DNA from: DSVZ01 sp964568145
GTDB lineage: Bacteria; Verrucomicrobiota; Verrucomicrobiia; Limisphaerales; J093
NCBI GenBank assembly: GCA_964568145.1
Contig: CAZMOZ010000008.1
Location: 1-64,000, forward strand
Length of the DNA stretch: 64,000 bases
Reading direction: 5' to 3'
The notes under the pieces are model-generated. The model saw only the letters and a list, made by a program, of their open reading frames with translations. It was not told the origin of the DNA and made no database searches. Shown here piece after piece: positions 51,812-60,049 of the stretch (positions within the stretch are counted from its first letter, which is position 1; each line of letters begins with the position of its first letter). The position numbers were made by a program, and so were the translations under genes.

Positions 51812-51855
51812 AGGAAATGCGGTGCCAGCGAGCCGGCGGCTCTCCCGCGTCCGGG

Positions 51856-52281
51856 TTAATCCACCACGTCAATGCCCATGCTGCGGGCCGTGCCCGCGAT
51901 GATCCGGGCCGCCGCCTCTTCGGAGACGGCATTGAGATCGGCCTGCTTGAGCTTCACGATGTCCAGAATCTGTTTGCGCGTCACCTTGCCGACCTTTTCC
52001 TTGTTCGGGATCTTCGAGCCGGAGGCGATGCCGGCGGCTTTCTTGAGCAACGCCGCGGCGGGGGACGACTTGGTGATGAAGCTGAAGGACTTGTCCTGGT
52101 AAACGGTGATGACCACCGGGACGATCATGCCGGGCTGGTCCTTGGTCCGGGCATTGAACTCCTTGCAGAACGCCATGATGTTGACGCCGTGCTGACCCAG
52201 CGCGGGGCCCACCGGCGGCGCCGGGTTGGCTTGGCCGGCCGGGATCTGCAGTTTGATTTGTCCGACAGCTTTCTTCGCCAT
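51856..52281 (-). CDS. rplK: Large ribosomal subunit protein uL11
   Basis: A 141-residue protein at the GTPase-associated centre. Seen: IKLQIPAGQANPAPPVGPAL then GQHGVNIMAFCKEFNARTKD, and the C-terminal RNA-binding domain ending in IIAGTARSMGIDVVD. Length and start (ATG 52281) are typical. It follows nusG after a 55-base gap. Confidence 0.97.
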   Translation of the reverse strand: MAKKAVGQIKLQIPAGQANPAPPVGPALGQHGVNIMAFCKEFNARTKDQPGMIVPVVITVYQDKSFSFITKSSPAAALLKKAAGIASGSKIPNKEKVGKVTRKQILDIVKLKQADLNAVSEEAAARIIAGTARSMGIDVVD

Positions 52282-52336
52282 AAAAAATCGCCTGGCGGCT
52301 CGGGGCGGCCGGTCGAGCCGGGCACGCCCCGGATAC

Positions 52337-52885
52337 CTAGACCTTTTCGAGTTGCCAGTATTCCAGTTCCACCGGGGTGCTGCGGCCGAAGATGTTCACG
52401 GTCACCTTCAGCTTGCCGCGTTCGGGGTCAATTTCCTCGATCACCCCGTTGAAATTGAGGAACGGCCCGTCGTTGATCTTGACCGTCTCGCCCACTTCGA
52501 AGCTGACCTTGGGCCGCTCGGACTCCTCGGCCTCGGAGATCTGGGCCTTGATGTGGTCAATCTCGTCCTGGCTTGTGGGCGTGGGGCGGTCGCCGCCCAC
52601 AAACCCGATGATGCCCGGCGTTTCCCGGATGTAATACCAGGGCTTTTCGATCAGCCGCTGGTTTTCGTCCAGCAATGCCATGTGAATGAACACGTAGCCG
52701 GGATACAGCTTGCGGGTGGACACCGACTTCTTGCCCGCCCGCACCTCGGCCACTTTCTCCATGGGCACGAGCACCTCGTGGATGTACTCGCCCATCTCCT
52801 CGGCCTTGAGACGCTTCTCGATGCTTTCCTTGACCTTCATCTCCTGGCCGGAAAGCGTATGGATGACAAACCACTGGCTGCGCAT
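52337..52885 (-). CDS. nusG: Transcription elongation and antitermination factor NusG
   Basis: A 182-residue factor that binds RNA polymerase and contacts Rho or ribosomes. N-terminal NGN domain: QWFVIHTLSGQEMKVKESIE, KLYPGYVFIHMAL and WYYIRETPGIIGFVGG. A linker with an acidic stretch is followed by the KOW domain (VGETVKINDGPFLNFNGVIE then IDPERGKLKVTVNIFGRSTP). Its position after secE is the universal arrangement. Confidence 0.96.
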   Translation of the reverse strand: MRSQWFVIHTLSGQEMKVKESIEKRLKAEEMGEYIHEVLVPMEKVAEVRAGKKSVSTRKLYPGYVFIHMALLDENQRLIEKPWYYIRETPGIIGFVGGDRPTPTSQDEIDHIKAQISEAEESERPKVSFEVGETVKINDGPFLNFNGVIEEIDPERGKLKVTVNIFGRSTPVELEYWQLEKV

Positions 52886-52912
52886 GGCGGGGTGCTCGGG
52901 TTGCCGCAGGGG

Positions 52913-53179
52913 CTAGAGTTTCGGCAGAATGCCCCGGACGATCTGCAGAATCACGAAGTCGGAGACCATCGTGAACAACCCCAGCAGCGCGATGGTGACC
53001 ATCACCACCACGGTGGAGCCCTTCAACTCGGCCGGCGAGGGCCAGGTGCATTTCCGGAGTTCCTCGCGCGTTTCGGCCACGTAGGTGCCCAGGCGCGTGA
53101 GCATGCCCTTGCGCCACAGGTAGGCGAAGACGCCCCCGATGACGAGGACCCACAAGGCCAGTGTGATGTAATCTCTCAC
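52913..53179 (-). CDS. secE: Preprotein translocase subunit SecE
   Basis: An 88-residue membrane protein from a GTG at 53179 (VRDYITLALWVLVIGGVFAY). It has two hydrophobic helices (residues about 5-22 and 56-80) separated by the amphipathic stretch YVAETREELRKCTWPSPAEL, the SecE signature. SecE clamps the SecY channel. The frame is open further upstream but runs through the tRNA-Ser gene, so that extension is not real. Confidence 0.93.
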   Translation of the reverse strand: MRDYITLALWVLVIGGVFAYLWRKGMLTRLGTYVAETREELRKCTWPSPAELKGSTVVVMVTIALLGLFTMVSDFVILQIVRGILPKL

Positions 53180-53193
53180 AAGTTTTGTGTCGC

Positions 53194-53283
53194 TGGCGGA
53201 GGGGGAGGGATTCGAACCCCCGGTGGGCGTTAACCCACAACGGTTTTCAAGACCGCCGCATTCGACCGCTCTGCCACCCCTCC
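53194..53283 (-). tRNA. tRNA-Ser (anticodon UGA)
   Basis: A 90-base gene with the long variable arm typical of serine tRNAs. The acceptor stem GGAGGGG/CCCCTCC pairs fully, followed by G and an encoded CCA. The anticodon loop CTTGAAA gives UGA. It lies between tRNA-Trp and secE, where most bacteria have only tRNA-Trp. Confidence 0.97.
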
Positions 53284-53296
53284 GGCCGGCCCGGGC

Positions 53297-53372
53297 TGGC
53301 AGGGCGGGAGGGACTCGAACCCCCAACCGACGGTTTTGGAGACCGCTACTCTGCCAATTGAGCTACCGCCCT
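53297..53372 (-). tRNA. tRNA-Trp (anticodon CCA)
   Basis: A 76-base gene. Acceptor AGGGCGG/CCGCCCT with discriminator G and encoded CCA, D-arm TAGCTCAATTGGCAGAGTA, anticodon loop CTCCAAA giving CCA. It stands between tuf and tRNA-Ser, as often found ahead of secE. Confidence 0.98.
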
Positions 53373-53428
53373 ATCTGCCAAATCGCTGATCGCAAACATG
53401 CATCGCCAGCCGTCGTTCTGCAACGGCC

Positions 53429-54619
<1,191 letters not shown>

Positions 54620-54652
54620 TGTGCTTCCTGCTGTTTTTCAGTCGCTTATCTG

Positions 54653-54728
<76 letters not shown>

Positions 54729-54784
54729 AAATCGTTGCCGGATTAGTTCGTAAACCCTTCTGCCCTAAATAGACAAAGACCGTT

Positions 54785-54836
54785 CGTCCCTCACCGGTTA
54801 CTGAGGACGGACAGTCTTGTCAAACCGTAACAAGAC
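54785..54836 (-). promoter_or_regulatory. Two stem-loops in the leader ahead of tRNA-Thr and tuf
   Basis: GTCTTGT-caaaccgta-ACAAGAC (54814-54836) and CGTCC(c)TCA-ccggttac-TGAGGACG (54785-54809, one bulge) follow the promoter. The first one would begin about at the expected start of transcription. They could act in processing or attenuation of the whole gene-expression cluster. Confidence 0.5.
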
Positions 54837-54840
54837 AGAG

Positions 54841-54869
54841 AAACTAGGTAGCTCAATTTCCGCTGTCAA
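54841..54869 (-). promoter_or_regulatory. Sigma-70-type promoter of the tuf/ribosomal cluster
   Basis: On the minus strand TTGACA (54864-54869) is a perfect -35 box. After exactly 17 bases comes TAGTTT (54841-54846), a weaker -10. It lies 113 bases ahead of tRNA-Thr. The perfect -35 suits a highly expressed operon. Confidence 0.65.
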
Positions 54870-54903
54870 CGCCTTTTGAGAATATTTTTACATGCATGGG
54901 TCA

Positions 54904-55330
54904 CCAGCGACGAAAAACGGTCAACTCGCTGGTGTTCAGCGCCGCCGGGCCCGGCGCGGCAGCGCTGCCCAGCCCAACGAGTGCGCCCAGCATCCCGTTG
55001 TGTTCCGGCGCCTGCGTGAGAAGTCAAGGTCCACGATTCGAGCCGGTATTCCCCGCCGTCGCTCACGTCCGCCACGAACAGGGTCCAGCGTCCTGCCGCG
55101 TTCACGCCCACAAACGAGCCGAGCAGGGCATCACGCGGGTTCGCCGACGTGACCACCATCGGATCCACCGCTCGTCCATCCGGCCGCCACCGTCTGGTTC
55201 ACCACGCGGGGCGCTGCAGGTCCGCCGGCCATTCGAAGCGGCCGGTGTTCGCGTTCCAGGCGCGGCAGGATGTCCACGTTGCTTCCGCCCGGGCCGATGC
55301 CCTTGACGGTGATGCCCACCCAGCCGGTCC
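54904..55330 (-). pseudogene. Remnant of a secreted protein with a P-domain-like end
   Basis: Between the tuf promoter and the next gene, the minus strand encodes SFVGVNAAGRWTLFVADVSD, which resembles the end of P (proprotein convertase) domains (GtWtLfvaDvs.gd.g.l.sWsL). Before it, other frames give disjointed pieces such as NQTVAAGW and TVKGIGPGGSNVDILPRLE. No single open frame with a start covers the piece, so it looks like the decayed 3' part of a gene. The assignment is weak. The 673-base space holds otherwise only the promoter region. Confidence 0.35.
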
Positions 55331-55401
55331 AAAGCACATTGTGCCTGCTCCGCGGGCTGGGCGCGCCGGCCGCGGGCCGCCTGTCTTCCCGCCCTCCGGT
55401 C

Positions 55402-58140
55402 TCAAGGCGCGGGGGCGCCATCGGAAAACAACCGTTGAATCAGGCTCCGCGCCACCGGCAGCTCCGGCCGCGCGGCCGCCAGCCTTTCCAACAGCCGCCG
55501 CGCCTCGGCCGGGTTGTCCCGCGACATCTGCACCGCGAGGGTGATCGCGTGCGCGTAGCCGGTGGTGAAGTCCGCGCTCAGCCGCGCGCTTTCCACCAGC
55601 GCCTCGCGCGCCTCGCCCGGTCGGCCTTCCGCTTCGAGCCGCAGCGCCCCCAGATACTTGTCCCGCGCGGCGAGGATGGACTGGAGCCTTTCCAAACTTG
55701 CGGCGGACAAGCCTGGCCAGTCCTGCTCGTCCAGCCGCGGCACCCGCGCCCATTCCAGCAGCTTGAACAACGTCGCGTACGGCTTCGCGGCATCGGTGAA
55801 CCCGGCGCGCGGCGCCAGGAAGGCCACCACCGGCCGGTTGTCCGTGGCCTGCACTTCAGCCGGCAATTGATCTGGCGCCAGGCTGACCAACAGACTGGCC
55901 AGTTGCGCCGGCTCGCCCAGCCCCAGTTCCCGCAGTGCGTTGCGCAGCCCGCCCCGGTTCACCTGTTGCGCGAAAAGCTCGTCGTCCAATGGATCGTAAA
56001 GGCTCTCCGGATTGGCAACGCCGGCGGCGGTTCTGCCGGTCAAACCCACCACTGGTGTCTCGAGGTTCAGCCGCAGCAGCCAGAGACGGGTTTCAGAAAA
56101 CACCGCGCGGAAGGTGCCCAGGATCGCGCGCAACGTCCGTTCATCCGTCTGGTAAAGCGGCACCCACTGACAGAACAAACCGCCCGGCGCCAGCCGGTCG
56201 CGGATCGCCTGGAAATGCTCCCGCGTGTAGAGCGCGCCCGCGCCGTCGCGGGCCGGATGGAACAAGTCCGCCACGATCACGTCGTAGTGGTTCGTGGTCG
56301 CGCGCACGAAACGCCGCGCATCCGCGGTGAACTGCCGCAGCCGGTCTGGCGGCGCGGCGTTGGCGGGCGCGAACTCAGGCATGACCGCGACGATCTCGGG
56401 CACCAGTTCCACGCTTTCCACCCGCAAGTCCGGATGCGCCGCCGCCGCGGCGGCCGTGATGCCGGTGCCCGAGCCGAGGAACAGCGCCCGCTTCGGGCCG
56501 GGATGCAGCAGCAACGGGATGTGCGCCTGGCGCCGCTCGGCGTTGGCGGAGGCCGTGCCGCCCATCGTGAAGCGGTTGTTCACGCGCAGCGTGCGATGGC
56601 CGTCCGCCGTTTCAATCACCGCCACGGAATCGGACACGCCTTCGCGCAAGACGCGCAGGCGTTCGTCCGGCCGCAACTGGACCAGCCGCAAGTCCGGCAA
56701 AAGGCCGAACGCCAGGGCCAGCGGCGCCAGCACCCAGCCCGCGCGCCAACGCCGGGCCGCCGCGAGCGCCAGCGCGAGGTAACCCGCGGCCAGCGCGGCC
56801 AGCGTCCACTTGGCGCCCAGCAGCGGGAGGACCAGCACCCCCGCCAACACCGGCGCCAGCGCCCCGCCCAGCGTGTTCCAGGCGAGCGCGCGGCCCAGGC
56901 CAAACCCGGCGTCGCGCGCGGTCTGCGCCAGGCTGGCAAACGTGGCGCCCATCAACAGGCTTGCCGGCAGAAAGACCAACGTCGCCACCAGCGCATCGCT
57001 CAGCACGGCGGCTTGAAAGGAATCGCCCAACGCGCGGCGCAGTGTCGCGTACAGCGCCGGCGACCCCGTCATCGCCCAGCCGCCGAGCACGCAAGCTGCG
57101 GCAAGCCCGGCCAGCAGCGTCTCCACGCGCCCGGCCGCCGGCCAGCGCGCCGCGCACCGCTTGATGGCGGCGGCACCGAGCGCGGTTCCCAGCAGGTACA
57201 CCGCCAGCAGACAGGCGAAGGTGTAAACGGTGTCTTCGAGCACGAGCTTGAGCACGCGCACAACCAGCACTTCCAGGCCAATGCCCAGCAAGCCGGTCGC
57301 CAGCAGCAAAACCTTCAGCCGGGCCGGCGACAACTCCGGGACCGCCCGGCCCGTGCCTTGAACCTGCGAGCCGGGGCTGGCCATAGCCCAATGCGACCCG
57401 CTGGCCCAACTTCGGCTTTCGGGTCGAAAGATTTTCGCCGGCTTTACCCCCCTCGCCACGCTTCGCCCCAAAAACGCCGCCGCCGCCGCGCAGCCGAGGT
57501 TCAGCACACCCAGCACCAGCAGCGTGCCTGCGAATCCCAGCCGGGCCGCCAGTTCGAGCACCGCCAGCGCGCCCAACGCCGCGCCCAGCGTGTTGGCCGC
57601 GTACAGCGACCCCACCACCCGGCCGTCCGCCGACAAGCCGCGCGCGAAATCCTCCATCGCGGCCAGCGTGGCGCCCATCGCCGCCGTGGCCGGCAGCAAG
57701 GCGAGGAACGGAACGCCGAACGCGAGTGCGGCGTGACGCAGCCCGGAGGGTTCGAGGCCGATCCAGTCCAGCGCCAGCCGGTTCGCCGCGGGGATGACCC
57801 CGGGGGACGCCAGCACCCAGAACCCGATAATGAGTTCCAGCGCGGCGTACAGCCACGCGAGCCGCGCGTGCGCCCGGCTCGCCAGGCCATCGGAGACGCG
57901 CGCGCCCAGGGCAAAGCCGCCGAAGAACGCCGCCACCACCGCCAGCACCGCCGGCATCTCCTGACCCAGACCGAGACCTAACATCCGGGTCCAGACCACC
58001 TGACAGCCGAGGCCGCATGCGCCAGACACGACGAAGACGGCGTGCAGCAGACTCGGCCCGATCACCGAAGTTGGGCCGGTAGGACGCGCTGCGCCACGGC
58101 CAACTTCGGCTTGCGGGCTTGATGGGACGCGTGCGGTCAT
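55402..58140 (-). CDS. Fused membrane / spermidine synthase-like protein
   Basis: A 912-residue protein from ATG 58140. The N-terminal half has two blocks of membrane helices, typical of large fused MFS/spermidine synthase proteins (start SLLHAVFVVSGACGLGCQVV WTRMLG). The C-terminal soluble half has the synthase fold with a nucleotide-binding loop (ALFLGSGTGITAAAAA, near residue 555), HYDVIVADLFHP, and YTREHFQAIRDRLAPGGLFC. TPR-like helices end the protein. Residues about 7-28 and about 236-251 are encoded by REP-2 repeats and are not family-like. True aminopropyl transfer is not proven; many such fusions have unknown substrates. Confidence 0.82.
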   Translation of the reverse strand: MTARVPSSPQAEVGRGAARPTGPTSVIGPSLLHAVFVVSGACGLGCQVVWTRMLGLGLGQEMPAVLAVVAAFFGGFALGARVSDGLASRAHARLAWLYAALELIIGFWVLASPGVIPAANRLALDWIGLEPSGLRHAALAFGVPFLALLPATAAMGATLAAMEDFARGLSADGRVVGSLYAANTLGAALGALAVLELAARLGFAGTLLVLGVLNLGCAAAAAFLGRSVARGVKPAKIFRPESRSWASGSHWAMASPGSQVQGTGRAVPELSPARLKVLLLATGLLGIGLEVLVVRVLKLVLEDTVYTFACLLAVYLLGTALGAAAIKRCAARWPAAGRVETLLAGLAAACVLGGWAMTGSPALYATLRRALGDSFQAAVLSDALVATLVFLPASLLMGATFASLAQTARDAGFGLGRALAWNTLGGALAPVLAGVLVLPLLGAKWTLAALAAGYLALALAAARRWRAGWVLAPLALAFGLLPDLRLVQLRPDERLRVLREGVSDSVAVIETADGHRTLRVNNRFTMGGTASANAERRQAHIPLLLHPGPKRALFLGSGTGITAAAAAAHPDLRVESVELVPEIVAVMPEFAPANAAPPDRLRQFTADARRFVRATTNHYDVIVADLFHPARDGAGALYTREHFQAIRDRLAPGGLFCQWVPLYQTDERTLRAILGTFRAVFSETRLWLLRLNLETPVVGLTGRTAAGVANPESLYDPLDDELFAQQVNRGGLRNALRELGLGEPAQLASLLVSLAPDQLPAEVQATDNRPVVAFLAPRAGFTDAAKPYATLFKLLEWARVPRLDEQDWPGLSAASLERLQSILAARDKYLGALRLEAEGRPGEAREALVESARLSADFTTGYAHAITLAVQMSRDNPAEARRLLERLAAARPELPVARSLIQRLFSDGAPAP
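57400..57432. repeat. REP-2 single arm inside a coding region, copy 4
   Basis: CCCAACTTCGGCTTTCGGGT matches the right arm of REP-2. It sits within the fused spermidine synthase-like gene in the loop between its two membrane blocks, where it encodes IFRPESRSWAS without breaking the frame. No left arm is seen close by. Confidence 0.75.
58064..58117. repeat. REP-2 repeat, copy 5, over a gene start
   Basis: Left arm ACCGAAGTTGGGCCGG and right arm CGGCCAACTTCGGC pair across a short GC-rich loop. It covers codons about 7-26 of the fused spermidine synthase-like gene, so either the true start is further in or the protein has gained a repeat-encoded leader. Confidence 0.85.
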
Positions 58141-58207
58141 GCGCGTGACCTCATGTCGCCAGCGTAGGCGGGGCCCTGCCAGCGAACAAGCGTCGGCGCG
58201 GCAAGGC

Positions 58208-58355
58208 GGGGCGCGTTTCAATTTCGTACAGGCTGTATCGCCTGCCGGGGTGGCGGGCCGGGGTGCTTGGTAGCCGGCCCCTGGCTCAGGGGCCGGAGCC
58301 GCCATCCCTCGGCGAGGGGCGACCTACCTCGCAGGCATGAAAGCGAGATGCGTCC
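58208..58355. repeat. REP-1 repeat, copy D (short form)
   Basis: About 148 bp, from GGGGCGCGTTTCAATTTCGT to GAGATGCGTCC. It shares the terminal repeats with copies A-C but has a different middle (AGCCGGCCCCTGGCTCAG), shared with 8695-8782. It fills most of the 338-base divergent space between the fused transferase gene and the isomerase gene. Confidence 0.8.
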
Positions 58356-58478
58356 GCCACCGCGCCCGTCGGAACTCTGAGCTTGCCGGGCGTTGTACGC
58401 GGTCGCTAAGGTGCGCCGTACCCAGTCGAACGCATGAACAAGCGACTGTCCAAAACGAACTCAACTCATCGCTAGCCT

Positions 58479-59510
58479 ATGCCTACACCCGTTTACCACG
58501 CCTCGATCGAAGGCGCCCAGCACGGCGCCAAGCCCCTCGCCGACTTCCTGGCCTACGCCAAGCGTTCCGGCGCCAGCGGCGCGCAGCCGTCGAATTACAT
58601 GTTGCAGGCCGCCAACGGCTTCAAAAGCGCCAAGGAGATCAAGGAAACTTTCGCCCAGGCCGGCCTGAGCCTGGACGGCATCTCCTGCCACTGCCCGCTG
58701 TGGGTCCACACCACCGCCTGGACCGGCAGCCCGAGCATCCGGCCGTTCATCCCGGCGGACGTGGCCCAAAAGTCCCCGGCCGAGATCGAGCAATGGGCGG
58801 AGGATTACCTGCTCCGGCTGTTCGACCTCGCGACCGAGTTGGGCGTGAAAATCCTGCCCACGTTCTGGGGCGTCGCCTTCGGCTGGGAAGTGGCCAGCGG
58901 CTATCCGTGGGGCTTCTGGGCCGGCGGCGACTTCGACCTCATCAAGGAAGGCCAGGAGCGTTTCGTGAAGAAGACCGCGAAGATCCGCAAGGCGGCCAAC
59001 GACCGCGGCATCTTCCTCTGCCACGAAATCCACCCCGGCACCGCCGCCATGTGCGCGGACGACTTCAACATGCTCGTGAAAATCTGCGACAGCGACAAAT
59101 GCCTGGGCGTGAACGCTGATCCGAGCCACTGCTGGGAGGGCGAAAGCTGGGAAACCCGCTTCCTCAAGGTGGGGCCGCGGGTGTACGCCGCCCATATCAA
59201 GAATTTCGTCATCCGCCCGGGCCTGCCGCTGCGCATGGCCAACGGCAACTGGCCGGAACGCGCGATGCAGTTCGTGGACCTGCCCTCCGGCGAGATCAAC
59301 ATGCAGCGCTACGCCGAGCTGTTGATCCACATCGGCTACCCGGCCCGCTACAAACAGATCATGGGCCGGCCCACCGCGCCGCTGGTGGTCGAGGCCGAGA
59401 GCGCCCACAAGGATCTCGACTGGACCAGCAGCAACGGCATTGCCTACGTGCGCGACCATCTCACCTGGCCGGCCGCCGCCGGTTCGTTCGAGGACGGCAT
59501 GGGCGCGTAA
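58479..59510 (+). CDS. Sugar phosphate isomerase/epimerase family protein
   Basis: A 343-residue protein with a xylose isomerase-like TIM barrel. Likely metal ligands are visible along the sheet: the Glu in FLCHEIHPGTAAMC, the Asp in GVNADPSHCWEGE, the His in VYAAHIKNFVI, and the Glu near the end (VVEAESAHKDLDW). No signal peptide is seen, so it acts in the cytoplasm. Members act as sugar or inositol isomerases, epimerases or dehydratases; the exact reaction cannot be read. A clear intrinsic terminator follows, so it is a single-gene unit. Confidence 0.85.
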   Translation: MPTPVYHASIEGAQHGAKPLADFLAYAKRSGASGAQPSNYMLQAANGFKSAKEIKETFAQAGLSLDGISCHCPLWVHTTAWTGSPSIRPFIPADVAQKSPAEIEQWAEDYLLRLFDLATELGVKILPTFWGVAFGWEVASGYPWGFWAGGDFDLIKEGQERFVKKTAKIRKAANDRGIFLCHEIHPGTAAMCADDFNMLVKICDSDKCLGVNADPSHCWEGESWETRFLKVGPRVYAAHIKNFVIRPGLPLRMANGNWPERAMQFVDLPSGEINMQRYAELLIHIGYPARYKQIMGRPTAPLVVEAESAHKDLDWTSSNGIAYVRDHLTWPAAAGSFEDGMGA

Positions 59511-59534
59511 CCCGTCGGCCGATTGCATTCCCGC

Positions 59535-59570
59535 GACGGGGCGCCTCCGGGCGCCTCGTTTTGCTTTTTG
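59535..59570 (+). terminator. Intrinsic terminator after the isomerase gene
   Basis: GACGGGGCGCC-tccg-GGCGCCTCGTT forms an 11-pair stem (two G-U), followed by a T-rich tail (TTTTGCTTTTT overall). It starts 25 bases past the stop. This is the clearest rho-independent terminator of the plus strand in the window. Confidence 0.85.
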
Positions 59571-59650
59571 GCCCGGATGTCTCATGAATCTGAACCGAAT
59601 TCCGCAGCGGCTTGGAGCGCAGCGGCCACGCCGACGTAACTTAACGGGAC

Positions 59651-59690
59651 GATTCAGTCCGATAGCCGAAGTTGGCCGCAAAAAGGCGCG
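59651..59690. repeat. REP-2 left arm, copy 6
   Basis: ATAGCCGAAGTTGGCCGC matches the left arm of REP-2; the right arm is missing. It lies in the 539-base space between the isomerase gene and the GH43 gene, which also holds a REP-3 copy and no visible gene. Confidence 0.6.
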
Positions 59691-59737
59691 TCCCGCTGGT
59701 TTCACAACTGGTCTGCACCGGAGGCGAGGCACGGTCT

Positions 59738-59772
59738 CCCTCTCCCCCAGGGAAAGGGCCGGGGTGAGGGGA
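59738..59772. repeat. REP-3 palindrome, copy 1
   Basis: CCCTCTCCCCCAGGGAAAGG followed by GCCGGGGTGAGGGG, an imperfect C-rich/G-rich palindrome. A second copy stands at 63564-63598. Both are preceded by a CACCGGAGG block. Similar palindromes are widespread in environmental bacterial genomes. Confidence 0.75.
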
Positions 59773-60049
59773 AAGGAAACGCCGCTCACCTCCCAGACGT
59801 GCCATTCATCGAGTGCGCGGTGCCGCATTTTCCTGCTTCGAGCCTGCTCGGGAAAGTCGGACCCGCTTCCCCCTCAGGTAGAGGGGAGGGCCGGTCAATG
59901 GGGACTGGACGAGAACCACCTCAAATGAACCACGAAAGGGCACGAGTCCGCACGAATAAGCAGTTTGGTTAAGCAACGCACGCTCGGGTGTTCCCCTTCA
60001 ACTGTGGCTGTCGGACTGGGCGTGCCAAAGTCCGCAAGCGCCCTTGTCT

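Noticed and set aside
53180..53326. N-terminal extension of secE
   Set aside because: The extra 49 codons run through the tRNA-Ser gene; SecE homologues begin at the GTG 53179 segment.
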